Source of the DNA: a virus
Virus record (IMG/VR): IMGVR_UViG_3300032311_000698
Span: 1-59,671 of that record
DNA length: 59,671 nucleotides
Reading direction: 5' to 3' (one strand)
Part shown: positions 42,801 to 51,138 of the stretch, one piece after another
How the letters are laid out: every line of letters starts with the position of its first letter
How positions within the stretch are numbered: the stretch's first letter is position 1
Program-made: the position numbers and the translations under genes
Notes under the pieces: model-generated
The model's input: only the letters and a program-made list of their open reading frames with translations
The model's database searches: none
What the model was told of the DNA's origin: nothing

Positions 42801-45800
42801 ATGATCCGCATGGTTCGCCGAATGGTTCCTGCGGAATTTGAACTCGAAATCAGAACCGATTTGCCATACGCCGCCGCGTTCCAAGGCGGTAAGATCTTGC
42901 TCAATCCAAACGCGATGTCCGGTGTCGTAGCTGGTCTCGACGACGTCTCCGCTAGGGGAATAGTCGAAGGTATCATGACGGAGGAAGCCGCGCACGCCGC
43001 ATCCTACAACGCGCTCACACAGCAAGAGCTTGATAACTATGTCGCTACATTGAAGGAGTCTGACTTCGACGATGTCATCGATAGGTACTACCAGACAGAT
43101 GAACTGAAGGTCGCCGCCAAAGCACGGATCCGTTCTGAGGATCCGACCACCGCTGCACGCGAACGCGAAGGCTTGGCTGAAGAATTGCTCCGGATGCACT
43201 CACAGAAAGTGACACGTGGATTCACTACCGAAGAAGACTACATGTTCTGGCGTAGCAAGCCTTCGCTACTCAAGATCATTGGCCGCTACATGAAGGGATT
43301 CATTAACCGCTACATGGCTGGTAAGTCTGTCGCTACCATGAACGGTACGCAACGTGCAACGCTTCAGCGGATGATCACCGAAGTTCGTGCCATCAACGCT
43401 GGCTATCGCCTCACTCCGAACACGCTGGAGTTTGATGCGCGTAACCCACACGCGACAATGGCGCAGATTGCGACACAGTTTGGGGCTGTCATAACTGAGG
43501 AGCCTAAAACAACAAGAGGTCAGGTCTATCTCACATCAGCTCTTGAAGTGCTATATGCAGATAGTTCTCGCCTCCCAAAACCTAAAAGCAAAAAGTCAAT
43601 ATCATCTGTTGCTAACGAAATAGCAGCTGCTGCGCCAGAGTATTGGGGTCGAATCATAACAAGCCAAGACATTACTCCGGAGGAAGAAGTCATTATCGTC
43701 AACAACGGCGTCGAAGAGTTTATTGCAGCTTTCAACGATAGCGGGAAAAATGCGGCAGACTGGTATTCTACAGCCATTGAAATCGCTATGGAAGTGGCTT
43801 CAATTATCCATCCAGAACTTTCTGATCCAGCAGCGGCCCGCCGAGTCGCGGCATTCGCGCAAGCAGAAGATCCCGTTCAAGCTGCCCGACTAGCAATGAG
43901 GATGGCGTTGGCCATAACGTCCCAAAATATCAACGTAACCCAAAATGCAGGTTACGCAGAAGAGCAATTTGCTATCCTTAAACGAGATGGTAAATTCGAT
44001 TCAAAGAAAGAATATGGCGCTAAAGCAGCCGCGATCCGCAGCAATCTGGAATTGGCTAACATTCTCGTATCGAAGTATGGCTACAAAAGAGCAGAAGAAT
44101 TCATCCGCAAACAGTTTACCGTCAAGGATCTTGAAACTCAAGCGAGCGCAATTCGGAACAAAAAAGTCAGTATTGATGGCCTAAAAGAAGACGTGGTTAA
44201 TGGAGCCGCTATCTTCGGGCCGAAGATTGGTCAAGGGTTTCTTCAAAACTTGATGGCGAACTTTGATCCCGTCACTATTGACTTGTGGATGCGCCGCACA
44301 TGGGGTCGCTGGACGGGAGATGTTGTAGGAGATGGCGTGACCGACAAACGATTAGCGCGATTGATTGAAGCTGCGCGGGAGTCCGGTATCAAGTTACCTC
44401 CATCAGTCAATAAGCTCCGTGTTATCGAACGACAGGATGTATTGGCAAGTGGCAAACTTGGTCAACCTTACAGATCCGTATCCGATAAAACTCTGGAGTT
44501 ACTTGAGCAAGATGAAGACTTCCGAAGTGGTATCAATGAATTGTCGCGGCAGCTTGTCGGGGAATGGGAAAAAATGTTTAGTCTACTCAAGAAGCCTATT
44601 TCTTCTAATCTCTACAATAGAATCCTAAACGGAGAAGCGGACTACAAGACCGCTGTTAAAGAACAAAAAAGATTTGACGACAAACTAACCGTCATCCTCT
44701 TCAAACAGGAAAAAGCGAAAGCAGAGATCGGGAGAAAAAAAGCTGCGGAGAAAGGCGAAGAATTGCCGCCGTTTGAAAAAAATGTTGACGCATGGAGGAA
44801 GAGGAAATATGCTGAGGCCGGACGGAACATCCTGCTTGAAAACGAAAAAATCTCCAGCATCAAACCAGCGTGGGCTAATGCCGCATCATCCATCAAAACA
44901 AAACTTAACCCGATTGATGCCCCATCTCGGAAAGACAGGGAGGTTATCACTCGCGTTGTAAATTCAATTAGGGAAGAACTTAACAAGAGAGGATACCCCA
45001 CTACGAATGCAGATGTTCAAGCCGTTCTATGGTATCCAGAAAAAGACCTCTGGGCTAAACTAGCAGGCGAAGAAGAAAGCGAACTAAAACTATCTTATGA
45101 CGACGAATTCATTAAAATTGCCACGCAGCGTGGACTCGGACAGCAAGCTCGACAAGCCGCTGAAAACATCAGAGCCAATCGAGCCACACGAAATAACCAA
45201 AGGAATGTCCAGCCAGCAGATAGAAGACTTTCTGGACAGGCTGATGGCGTTACCAGACAGATCAGAGCAACCCAAATAGGATCCGAACAATATGGAGAAT
45301 CTACAGTTGGAGCAAGAACTCCCCTACAAAAGACCCCCGAAAGGGTGGGACCCGAAAACCGAAGCAGCCAAATTCAACGGCAAAATCTTCGGCCCAACGC
45401 TGAACCAAACCCCTTCGTTCAAGAAAGAGTCTCCTCCTACAACTCAAAGTACGGACTTGGAGAAGTAGTCCAAGGTCACTATGTTCCTTTGGATCAAGAG
45501 AGATCCAAAAAGATTGCGGCAATCTATGAAGCATTGCCTGTCTTTGATTCTGGAGAAGAGACACAACAAGCATACACAGCTCTTGCAAAAGAGATCCAGC
45601 AACAATGGGACTACGCCATTCAAGAAATGGGTATTTCATTCGAGCCATGGACTCAAGAAGGCCAACCATATAATAGTTCTCGCGAAATGGTTAGAGATGT
45701 TCGCGACAATAAACATCTTTGGTTCTTTACGGGAGGCGAGCCCCACCCTCTCCTCAACCAACCCGATGAAGATGGGCTTACTATTAACGACAAATTAAGA

Positions 45801-48800
45801 GCAATCCATGATTTGTTTGGGCACGCCGCAGAAGACTATCAATTTGGAGCGAGGGGGGAAGAGAACGCGTGGCTCAAACACAGTCAAATGTTCTCGTCAC
45901 TAGCTCAACTCGCACTCACTACTGAGACACGTGGTCAAAATTCATGGGTTAATTTTGGCCCGCAGAACTTTGGTCCTAATGGCGAGCGATTAGATATTGC
46001 CCCCGAAGACAGACCGTTCGCCTTACAAAAAGTTGGTTTGCTCCCACCAGAATTCTCTGAATGGAAATCACTTCTCAGAACTTCTCCCTCAATTATTGCT
46101 ACTCAGTTTGGAGCTGGCGGCGAAAGCGTAGCAAGTCAAGTCATCTCAATCCCAAGGAAATACGGAACTCCGATCGAGATTCATAAGATAAATTCTATTT
46201 ATGATGCAGACGGCAACCATGCTAATGACTTGTCTAAACTAATTTCTTCTGTGCGGGATAAGGCTTCTAAAGTAGATGGAAAAGTTTACGGTAAGAAATT
46301 CTTGGTAATTGTTGACGGAGACAGAAAAGAGATCTCTACGATATCCGCACTAAACAATTATCTCAGTGGAATTACTGGAGATGAAGGAGTCCGCGTCTTC
46401 AAGAATGGTAACAATCAAATTGCAATAAATTACGATTGGCAATACGATATGGCGTTACTGCCGGAAGAGCAGGCAGAAGCCAAAAAACAATTCCAAGACT
46501 TAACACAAAGCCGAACACTCGCTACCCAATTCGGCGCGGCTTCACAACTGCCCGTTGGATTCGATGCTGACACCATCGACTACAGCAACTTCCTTGAGTC
46601 GCTTGAGATGCCGATGATGGAGATCGGCACTTACCAGTCGCCAAAGGGAATGCTCGACAAGTTGCTCAAAGGCGAACTCGATCCAAGAATCCTGCGCCTT
46701 AAAAACCAGCGCGACTTCTTCAACAAGGCTACCTTTGATCTTGCCGAACGATACAAGACCAAGCTCGACGCGATCATCAAGAGGGACTTCGGTGGTATCG
46801 AGAACGCTCCAGTCGATCTTATCCAAGACGCAACTGGTTCGACAAAGGGACTCGCTCTTCCGGAAGATGTACTCACACAGATCGAAGATGACTTCAACTA
46901 CGATCTCGATGTCATCGATACCGACGACACGCTGACCGCAGAGGACAAGAGGATAGCACGCGGCATCGCCATGATGAATCGGGACAAGACAATTCTCGAT
47001 GCAGAGAAGACATTGGCCGACTCGATCCGTACCAGACGGGACGACGCACTCGGCCAGCTCGCCACTCAATCGCCAGATCTTGTTAAGCATATCGTCCAGC
47101 TCCGTACCTTAACCGACGAGATGTCGAAGAAGGTAGCGAGCCTGTACGGATTCCCACCAGAACTCAAAGCGAAGTTCGATAACCAGCTCGGCATCTATCT
47201 CACCAGAACATACAAGATGTTTGATGAGATCGGATTCGGCGAGAAGGTTCTCGACGATCCAGACTACGAAACTGTTCGTGACGCCGCGATTAACTTCTTC
47301 GAGAAGCAATTCATCGACAGCGAAGTTCGCCGCCGTATCTCTGGAGCGAACGGAGTTCCGCGAGCGCAAGCCGAAGCTGAAGCGAAGCGTGAGCTTGGAC
47401 TCAAGACGATGGGTGGCAGGACATATGGCCAGCTCATGATGGAAGAGTTTATCAACAGCTACGACAAGACTGGCAAGGCGATCTCTGCGACCAACATGAG
47501 CCGCCAGCTCAAGCCGTTGCTCGACAATGTCCAACTGAAGCGCGACCTTCCGAAAGAGATCCGCGATCTTCTTGGAGAGAAGGGAGCCGAAACCGGAGTG
47601 GATAACCTGATCCGTTCTCTCATCACTACTGGTTCGATGGCGGCGAACCAATCGTTCCTCAACAATGTCCGCGACATCGGTCGTGCCGGAGGATGGCTCA
47701 TCACCGCTACCGAACTCGCTGATGGCAAGAAGAAGGACTACGATACATTCGGTAAGTACAAGTCAATCAGAGAGTCAACAAGCTCAAGCTACGATCCGCT
47801 CGGCGAACTCTACGGCCCGCCGGAAATGGTTGACGCTTTCCGTAAGGTGTTCTCTCCAGACGGGATCCGGTTCAACCAGACCGCCGCGCAAGAGGTAGTC
47901 GGCAAGACGATCGGTGTTGCCGCCCGCCTGTCCGGCGCGGCGATGGCGGCGAAGACTCTCGGCTCGATTGGATTCTATGTCCGCAACGTTGTATCGAACG
48001 CCCTCTTCTTCGCTCCGGCCCAAGGCTTCGTGAACTTCAAGTCGATGGCGAAGAAGGCTTACGATGAAGTTTGGAGCAACGCGATTATCGATCCAGCAAA
48101 GATCGATTCCTACCGCACCAAGCTGATATCACTCGGAGTTATCGGTGATGATATCAATACCAGTATCATGACGGCGATGCTTCGCGGCGGCAACAGCGTG
48201 GACGATATCGAAACCAAACTCGGAGAGCTTATCGACACCGCGAAGAAGGGGGCAAAGCCCCTGCAATGGCTGTCGCAACGCGCTCAAGTTTTGTCCGGAT
48301 CGGTCGATGCATTCTACAAGATCGCTTACTATGAGAATGAACTTCGGGTCTTGAAGGAAGCCCGCGCCGTTGATACCGGAACATTGGCTTCGGCCTCTGA
48401 CTCACAGCTTGAGCGGATGGCTGCGGACAAAGTACTGGCTACCGCGCAGTCATCGTCGCAAGCACCACCTCTTGTGCAAGAAGTTACCAAGTCCGGTATC
48501 GGACTGCTGTTCGCTCCGTTCCTCCGGTTCAAGGTTGAGGTTCCCCGCATCGTCCTCAACACCTACAAGACGGCGATGGCGGAGATGAAGTCTAGCAATC
48601 CGGTCTTGAAACAACGCGGCATCACGCGCTTTGCTGGAATGACAGCGATGCTTTCGGGCGTCTCGGCCATCGTTCCAGCCGTCGCCAGCGCGCTCGCCGG
48701 AATCGGAGAAGACGAAGATGATGCGCTCCGCTCATCCGTTCCAGAGTACTTGAGGAACCACACCTTCTTCTACCGCCGCAAGGCTGATGGCCAACTCCAA

Positions 48801-49625
48801 TCGTGGGACTTCACATTCCTCAATCCGTTCTCGATCTTGGCCGACCCGACCATGCGTTCGATGGAGCAATTGTTCAGAGGCAATCCGGCAAAGGCGGCGG
48901 CGAAGTTTGTTGAGGTAGCGATCTTCGACCAGTACTTGGACGATCAGATCCTATCGTCCGCCGTTCAAAGCCTCCGCGATAACGAGAACCCATCGACCAA
49001 GAAGCCGATCTATGAGGAGAAGCTGGACAACGCTGGCATCGTGTTGCTGAAGTCGTTAGGGTTCCTGTTCAAGGAAGCGTACCAGCCTTCGGTCATGAAG
49101 CGTGCGATCGAGTCTTACCAAGCGGTCGGCGCGGACTACACAGAGTTTGACGATAGTCCGGCTGGCATCTTGATGAGAGAATTCTATCCTGTTAAACGCC
49201 ACGACATCGAACTCGACAAGCAACTCCGCAACTATCTGGCGGACACACGCGATGTATTCAATCGGGTTAGTGAGCGGAAGAACGCATTGTTCAGCAAGAA
49301 GGCGATGGAGAACGACGATGTCAAGGATGTCATCCAATCGGAGATCGAAGACAAAGCGAAGATCAACGAGGATGTCTACAAGAAACTGCGCGGCTTTGAA
49401 GGTCTCGGCCTCACGCCACAGCAACTCTATCAGATCACGACCGGAATGGGCTACGGCAAAGACCGCACCCGTCTGCTGTTCAACAAGATTATGGATCGTC
49501 CAGTTCTCAATCCAGAGTTCATCAAGCGGTTGTCCGATCCAGAGAACGAGCAGGGAGCAGAGCGTCTCAAGGCCGCACTTGAAGTCCTCCAAGGCACGCC
49601 ACGATACATCATGCTTGAGCCGTAA
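36849..49625 (+). CDS. Giant polyvalent internal protein (4,258 residues)
   Basis: The largest gene, about 21% of the genome. I start it at the ATG at 36849; a GTG at 36840 is possible. In order: a helical N-terminus; hydrophobic Ala/Gly-rich segments (about 439-457, 492-527, 634-655, 761-782) suited to membrane insertion; an acidic Thr/Pro linker; a zincin-type motif HEYTH at residues 1772-1776 (DNA 42162); a related EEAAH at 2045-2049 in which the first His is replaced; modular segments with an A/T-rich character, including GPKIGQGF...DLWMRRTWGRWTGDV and an HDLFGH motif (2987-2992); and a long C-terminal helical region with VRNVVSN, LRFKVEVPR and SWDFTFLNPFSI. Such polyvalent giants are seen in environmental podophages; it is probably carried in the head and ejected to act in the host. 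It is convergent with the next gene (2 bases apart). Confidence 0.85.
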   Translation: MSELDQLLKQDPDFLPLNDWKKDNDTGDEIKNRKNYADYVRGEYVSAGAYSDRIENEIQQSTFASSVSDGVIRADDQNAKALLFTPDEPDLDTKLQTIQTNLDTTDPAWDAATKYLTFKKLNPDDAALPEDVRAKGEQYLVDAQSIADTGYRKAVKSAVRSGELPLAKVKNDKGEYEILVSPTADAMNMAEAIRASKKGGVSFADASAVQSKLSTPIGFNEPIYKFERYTQAASMIEEYAKKDSHTSKIIQNYSEELAAADKDGRAPKSFDEYAGSIRFQLNKSGLIPEDDALSNEEVSKALTQIAYNNANAGGRFKLYDKPEEAYKNVRNVGFGMAFVHPAALVNDNLFSQSVTDNPNLSADQKKILEARREPALQQQFDSTNDLLSKSSKSDEWLNALQSGRVSGKKDTEILKEFVSNPDNFSEIQDRLVGVGKSIVDGVGEMAAAIPMMMGADWARDYMVGNIKERSNRREVARLFGAEYGVVQDIAESLAPMLADVAATGLLAAATAPAAGVGGAGFLAAKQGARLTAKGLLKGMTSSALRQLPTETAEAAAERLVAQGLIKASTTEAGLNGAQAAIKGFNSELAKTIGGTSAVALPAFNRSAGATYASVYATLENNKDLTPEEKHNRALGAGLMAGATTALITGAFGAFGRGGLEDALLSGASRKQIKNVVARLANVDDIPDDVFNKVISKQVSETLKKYGTFDAAKGVGKQIFKNSVDEGAEEALDQFVNNFITDAATDEDTPFLEKLEQAGRAALIGGIIGGGVPAIKAIKGAVMERPDIGVQIGVETEFARGVSNKLTESGSPLTAQTVYSILTAPRRARAPIAQAILDQSRQPAIADEVATEVDTEVEDIQTPTAEQITEALNNSTSPDTVAKTIVDERGQSQFAFVEDIPTTEVAKRGRTVRKPAGPTSPVAQQLEFDYTSKQDKKPQDQLDLGLDTSSPEKPKIKKTRTASSTKSIKKAKLAEQLGLDFDSASVDEQNNHINANYSDEDLTDQDKADLNAELAAEQLPTEERNRMLIELFGAIESQQTKAPTTKGKKATKNIPAQATAQPPILGAAIGAKEPMFSPDEFIDDEMIGQEVASLTRIATLGYPVRLERKALHGMPQRGTYPKGYLVGKSDMVARKISELYPVRVDKNAVEAETIVSKEKVSFYDPKVKSVVRRTPKASIDKSGVGIFNNDPVSMKLLLDRRIPVVIPDSFVSVLNPSFRTYTSGGVRFLNDIVMTNPETGTGFVSVLTKEDQVISSEPNYKYYANLSSFTALFNPEITSRSVPNLRGGSGEVTLDEIIQDADQLAAAASSGRPNSAYGDPEKARATLRVIVKPRKGTLETEFFEAAVPAFNMSVRKEAIIHELRLGMDKFSERKSGEATPTLKTDKIAAAIDDLVSRTKVDKDIAARNIAGIFGSDIDPETEPDLVLQKFIENEVLVRPPFMPTFREIGAKVGNAFAEQQRSRDIFSRKALFETTDPTDLAQIQDDTELFDPEAEAADNTFIAPTTPFEAPDSSLIGKALKEATFDAADALDSDPEMRSQIDRLLRRTVFKGNSAIDITKLSSTDAFGMLASWMSSGNYNTNPDAIKFQRDLRDGVYVSGDRMRRVMKMMYLSSKTIEGDPTKDVAYVESIRENLESSFGRSVSRQEASDYLKSIGNAIQPLWSRSYVRGEQIAYARQQNDAEVALLGLKTNDPESVIKALKTIASSEPDANKRLLAKLLLENQGYIRQVEFTLDESPLQYAGAYMKASNGSPMISVNLDGHNGRGLVDVLLHEYTHAFVSISVASPNENLNAAQRGSLQRINGILELARRFAADNGITDPTLTDGLENVNEFVTHFFTSTDFQGFLKALLPPAKQRGFFARMVDAVLDMFGLGRSNQSDYQKAFTDIVDLTKEAVLRAPMTPAGLINRIAGPASRTLQQVSEAAKAINDTIRPTQVAAEVETTAVEADIVAEQETEAIVQGITEQDIAPSVNSTTAETLAKVKDMIRMVRRMVPAEFELEIRTDLPYAAAFQGGKILLNPNAMSGVVAGLDDVSARGIVEGIMTEEAAHAASYNALTQQELDNYVATLKESDFDDVIDRYYQTDELKVAAKARIRSEDPTTAAREREGLAEELLRMHSQKVTRGFTTEEDYMFWRSKPSLLKIIGRYMKGFINRYMAGKSVATMNGTQRATLQRMITEVRAINAGYRLTPNTLEFDARNPHATMAQIATQFGAVITEEPKTTRGQVYLTSALEVLYADSSRLPKPKSKKSISSVANEIAAAAPEYWGRIITSQDITPEEEVIIVNNGVEEFIAAFNDSGKNAADWYSTAIEIAMEVASIIHPELSDPAAARRVAAFAQAEDPVQAARLAMRMALAITSQNINVTQNAGYAEEQFAILKRDGKFDSKKEYGAKAAAIRSNLELANILVSKYGYKRAEEFIRKQFTVKDLETQASAIRNKKVSIDGLKEDVVNGAAIFGPKIGQGFLQNLMANFDPVTIDLWMRRTWGRWTGDVVGDGVTDKRLARLIEAARESGIKLPPSVNKLRVIERQDVLASGKLGQPYRSVSDKTLELLEQDEDFRSGINELSRQLVGEWEKMFSLLKKPISSNLYNRILNGEADYKTAVKEQKRFDDKLTVILFKQEKAKAEIGRKKAAEKGEELPPFEKNVDAWRKRKYAEAGRNILLENEKISSIKPAWANAASSIKTKLNPIDAPSRKDREVITRVVNSIREELNKRGYPTTNADVQAVLWYPEKDLWAKLAGEEESELKLSYDDEFIKIATQRGLGQQARQAAENIRANRATRNNQRNVQPADRRLSGQADGVTRQIRATQIGSEQYGESTVGARTPLQKTPERVGPENRSSQIQRQNLRPNAEPNPFVQERVSSYNSKYGLGEVVQGHYVPLDQERSKKIAAIYEALPVFDSGEETQQAYTALAKEIQQQWDYAIQEMGISFEPWTQEGQPYNSSREMVRDVRDNKHLWFFTGGEPHPLLNQPDEDGLTINDKLRAIHDLFGHAAEDYQFGARGEENAWLKHSQMFSSLAQLALTTETRGQNSWVNFGPQNFGPNGERLDIAPEDRPFALQKVGLLPPEFSEWKSLLRTSPSIIATQFGAGGESVASQVISIPRKYGTPIEIHKINSIYDADGNHANDLSKLISSVRDKASKVDGKVYGKKFLVIVDGDRKEISTISALNNYLSGITGDEGVRVFKNGNNQIAINYDWQYDMALLPEEQAEAKKQFQDLTQSRTLATQFGAASQLPVGFDADTIDYSNFLESLEMPMMEIGTYQSPKGMLDKLLKGELDPRILRLKNQRDFFNKATFDLAERYKTKLDAIIKRDFGGIENAPVDLIQDATGSTKGLALPEDVLTQIEDDFNYDLDVIDTDDTLTAEDKRIARGIAMMNRDKTILDAEKTLADSIRTRRDDALGQLATQSPDLVKHIVQLRTLTDEMSKKVASLYGFPPELKAKFDNQLGIYLTRTYKMFDEIGFGEKVLDDPDYETVRDAAINFFEKQFIDSEVRRRISGANGVPRAQAEAEAKRELGLKTMGGRTYGQLMMEEFINSYDKTGKAISATNMSRQLKPLLDNVQLKRDLPKEIRDLLGEKGAETGVDNLIRSLITTGSMAANQSFLNNVRDIGRAGGWLITATELADGKKKDYDTFGKYKSIRESTSSSYDPLGELYGPPEMVDAFRKVFSPDGIRFNQTAAQEVVGKTIGVAARLSGAAMAAKTLGSIGFYVRNVVSNALFFAPAQGFVNFKSMAKKAYDEVWSNAIIDPAKIDSYRTKLISLGVIGDDINTSIMTAMLRGGNSVDDIETKLGELIDTAKKGAKPLQWLSQRAQVLSGSVDAFYKIAYYENELRVLKEARAVDTGTLASASDSQLERMAADKVLATAQSSSQAPPLVQEVTKSGIGLLFAPFLRFKVEVPRIVLNTYKTAMAEMKSSNPVLKQRGITRFAGMTAMLSGVSAIVPAVASALAGIGEDEDDALRSSVPEYLRNHTFFYRRKADGQLQSWDFTFLNPFSILADPTMRSMEQLFRGNPAKAAAKFVEVAIFDQYLDDQILSSAVQSLRDNENPSTKKPIYEEKLDNAGIVLLKSLGFLFKEAYQPSVMKRAIESYQAVGADYTEFDDSPAGILMREFYPVKRHDIELDKQLRNYLADTRDVFNRVSERKNALFSKKAMENDDVKDVIQSEIEDKAKINEDVYKKLRGFEGLGLTPQQLYQITTGMGYGKDRTRLLFNKIMDRPVLNPEFIKRLSDPENEQGAERLKAALEVLQGTPRYIMLEP

Positions 49626-49627
49626 GA

Positions 49628-49999
49628 TCAATCGTCGGCCATCCCGAACGCGTCCATGTAGAGGCGCAGCGGGATGGCATGACAGATACGATCAACAGCG
49701 GCACGGCAATCTTGCTGGGCCTTCACTTCTATCGCGACAAAGCCAATCTTATCTAGCATTTCAACAAACCAGTTTTGGTTTGCCAGCTTCGACAGCTTGG
49801 CACATGTGCTGTGGGTCGTGCTTGTGACGCGATTAACGACGACGGCAATCTCTGCATAGGTCATACCGGAATCCCGCATCGCGTACATGGCGACCTGTCG
49901 CCACGCGGTGGGTTCCTTTTTCCTGCTGGTTAATATCTCAACGCACGGCAGGCGCGATGCCTTCGATGCCGACTTAATTATAGGGTGGTGTGCTTTCAT
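49628..49999 (-). CDS. DnaA domain IV-like HTH protein
   Basis: A 123-residue basic protein. The middle (KEPTAWRQVAMYAMRDSGMTYAEIAVVVNRVTSTTHSTCAKLSKLAN) matches the DnaA C-terminal DNA-binding domain in layout: a basic start, RQVAMYAMR, a Y-x-E-I helix, and a T-HST element in the position of RDHSTV. It lacks the AAA+ domain. It could bind origin or regulatory DNA. The start is preceded by a tiny MKTETI leader frame that overlaps its ATG (ATGA). Its stop faces the giant gene. Confidence 0.7.
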   Translation of the reverse strand: MKAHHPIIKSASKASRLPCVEILTSRKKEPTAWRQVAMYAMRDSGMTYAEIAVVVNRVTSTTHSTCAKLSKLANQNWFVEMLDKIGFVAIEVKAQQDCRAAVDRICHAIPLRLYMDAFGMADD

Positions 50000-50032
50000 A
50001 TTGTTTCAGTCTTCATTGGTTATGCGAATCTG

Positions 50033-50308
50033 TTACTCGGAAAAGTTGCTAGTCACATATAGGATAGCTTTGTCCACCGATTTGAGGAAGTTCGCGGTAT
50101 CCCCCCAGTCCTCTTCAAGCTCCGGATCCAGAATGGAGTAGACGATAGCGCGTGCGAATGCGTCCCTTGTTCCGGAGAGATGGAGCTTTGTCGATCGGCT
50201 CGACATCGACGGAGTGAAGGCGATGACTGCCCATCCGTTGGTTTCTTTGCGGGCCTTGATCTCGACTGGTTGGTTATCGATCTCGATGATAGTCTGTGTA
50301 GGATTCAT
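50033..50308 (-). CDS. Small hypothetical protein
   Basis: A 91-residue protein (MNPTQTIIEIDNQPVEIKARKETNGWAVIAFTPSMS...). The beginning looks like a small beta barrel or beta sandwich, the rest is helical (AIVYSILDPELEEDWGDTANFLKSVDKAIL). It is one of a series of short leftward genes with no recognised family. Confidence 0.55.
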   Translation of the reverse strand: MNPTQTIIEIDNQPVEIKARKETNGWAVIAFTPSMSSRSTKLHLSGTRDAFARAIVYSILDPELEEDWGDTANFLKSVDKAILYVTSNFSE

Positions 50309-50338
50309 GGTTAAGTATTGTGGTTGGTGGTTGGTGGT

Positions 50339-50494
50339 TCAGAATGAGACGGCGAGTATGGTTATGATTGCGACAAGCGCGAGTGACCACAGGATAGCAA
50401 GTGACAACGCCTTGGCCGGACTGGAGTAGTCCTGCTCTGTTGGTATGTACAGGGCTGGACTTCTCTTGGCTTTGTCGTTTTCGTCTTGACTCAT
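50339..50494 (-). CDS. Small single-span membrane protein
   Basis: A 51-residue protein starting at the ATG at 50494 (MSQDENDKAKRSPALYIPTE) with one hydrophobic segment at the C-terminus (ALSLAILWSLALVAIITILAVSF). The charged front is probably cytoplasmic. A longer frame to 50554 is possible. Its role is unknown. Confidence 0.5.
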   Translation of the reverse strand: MSQDENDKAKRSPALYIPTEQDYSSPAKALSLAILWSLALVAIITILAVSF

Positions 50495-50566
50495 TGTTGG
50501 TTGAGGGTTTGGGTTTGAGATATTGTGTAAGATTATTTTCGGTTTGGCAAGCATGGTATTAGGGGG

Positions 50567-50836
50567 TTAGTGGTTTAGGATTGCGTGGAATGCCAGCAGG
50601 ATCATGGCCTTTCGTTTGGCCGGAACCATGTCCAGATTCAATTCTATCTTGGATCTATGGGCCGCGCCTATCTGTCTGAATAGCTTAATGAATAGCGGGT
50701 CAGACGGCAACGGCTCATGATCTGGATAGCCAAGCTGGATTCGGACGGCGGAATCAAATTCCTTCTGCCACTCTAGCTCTGCCTTCTGTTTGGCCATGAT
50801 GTTGCGGGCGATCGTGTTTGCAAGTTCGTTGCTCAT
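50567..50836 (-). CDS. Small helical hypothetical protein
   Basis: An 89-residue protein, mostly helical (MSNELANTIARNIMAKQKAELEWQKEFDSAV...; HRSKIELNLDMVPAKRKAMILLAFHAIL). It starts 4 bases before the tiny membrane gene stop upstream and is a member of the same short-gene series. No family is recognised. Confidence 0.55.
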   Translation of the reverse strand: MSNELANTIARNIMAKQKAELEWQKEFDSAVRIQLGYPDHEPLPSDPLFIKLFRQIGAAHRSKIELNLDMVPAKRKAMILLAFHAILNH

Positions 50837-50840
50837 GGTT

Positions 50841-50960
50841 CTATGGGGTAGATAGGTTGTCGTCGTCGTTCGATGTCACGATGTAGATCACCAGCATGAG
50901 GACGCCGAACGATATTAATGCAGGGACTGCTTCGGTAATTGATTCGATGTCGAGTGTCAT
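50841..50960 (-). CDS. Tiny membrane protein
   Basis: A 39-residue protein (MTLDIESITEAVPALISFGV, then LMLVIYIVTSNDDDN) with a single hydrophobic segment. Its ATG overlaps the stop of the upstream 57-residue gene (ATGA), which is the main support for it being real. Confidence 0.5.
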   Translation of the reverse strand: MTLDIESITEAVPALISFGVLMLVIYIVTSNDDDNLSTP

Positions 50961-51130
50961 ATGCCTCTGGTTCTATGGTTAAGGATTCGGGATACAGCGT
51001 GCAGGATTCCGGATAGGGGTTTCAGTCTGCGTTGCCATTGCTGTTGCCGTTCGTGCCGTTGGCGTAGGCCGTCGATGATTGCGAGTGTCAGATGGACATC
51101 GCGCCCGATTGTTATGTGGTTGGTACTCAT
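50957..51130 (-). CDS. Small basic protein
   Basis: A 57-residue protein (MSTNHITIGRDVHLTLAIID, then a basic Gln/Arg-rich helix and RILNHRTRGI). It overlaps the tiny membrane gene by ATGA and follows the 69-residue gene by about 8 bases. A longer frame on the same strand in another phase (to 51317) is a shadow. Confidence 0.5.
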   Translation of the reverse strand: MSTNHITIGRDVHLTLAIIDGLRQRHERQQQWQRRLKPLSGILHAVSRILNHRTRGI

Positions 51131-51138
51131 ATTGTTTA

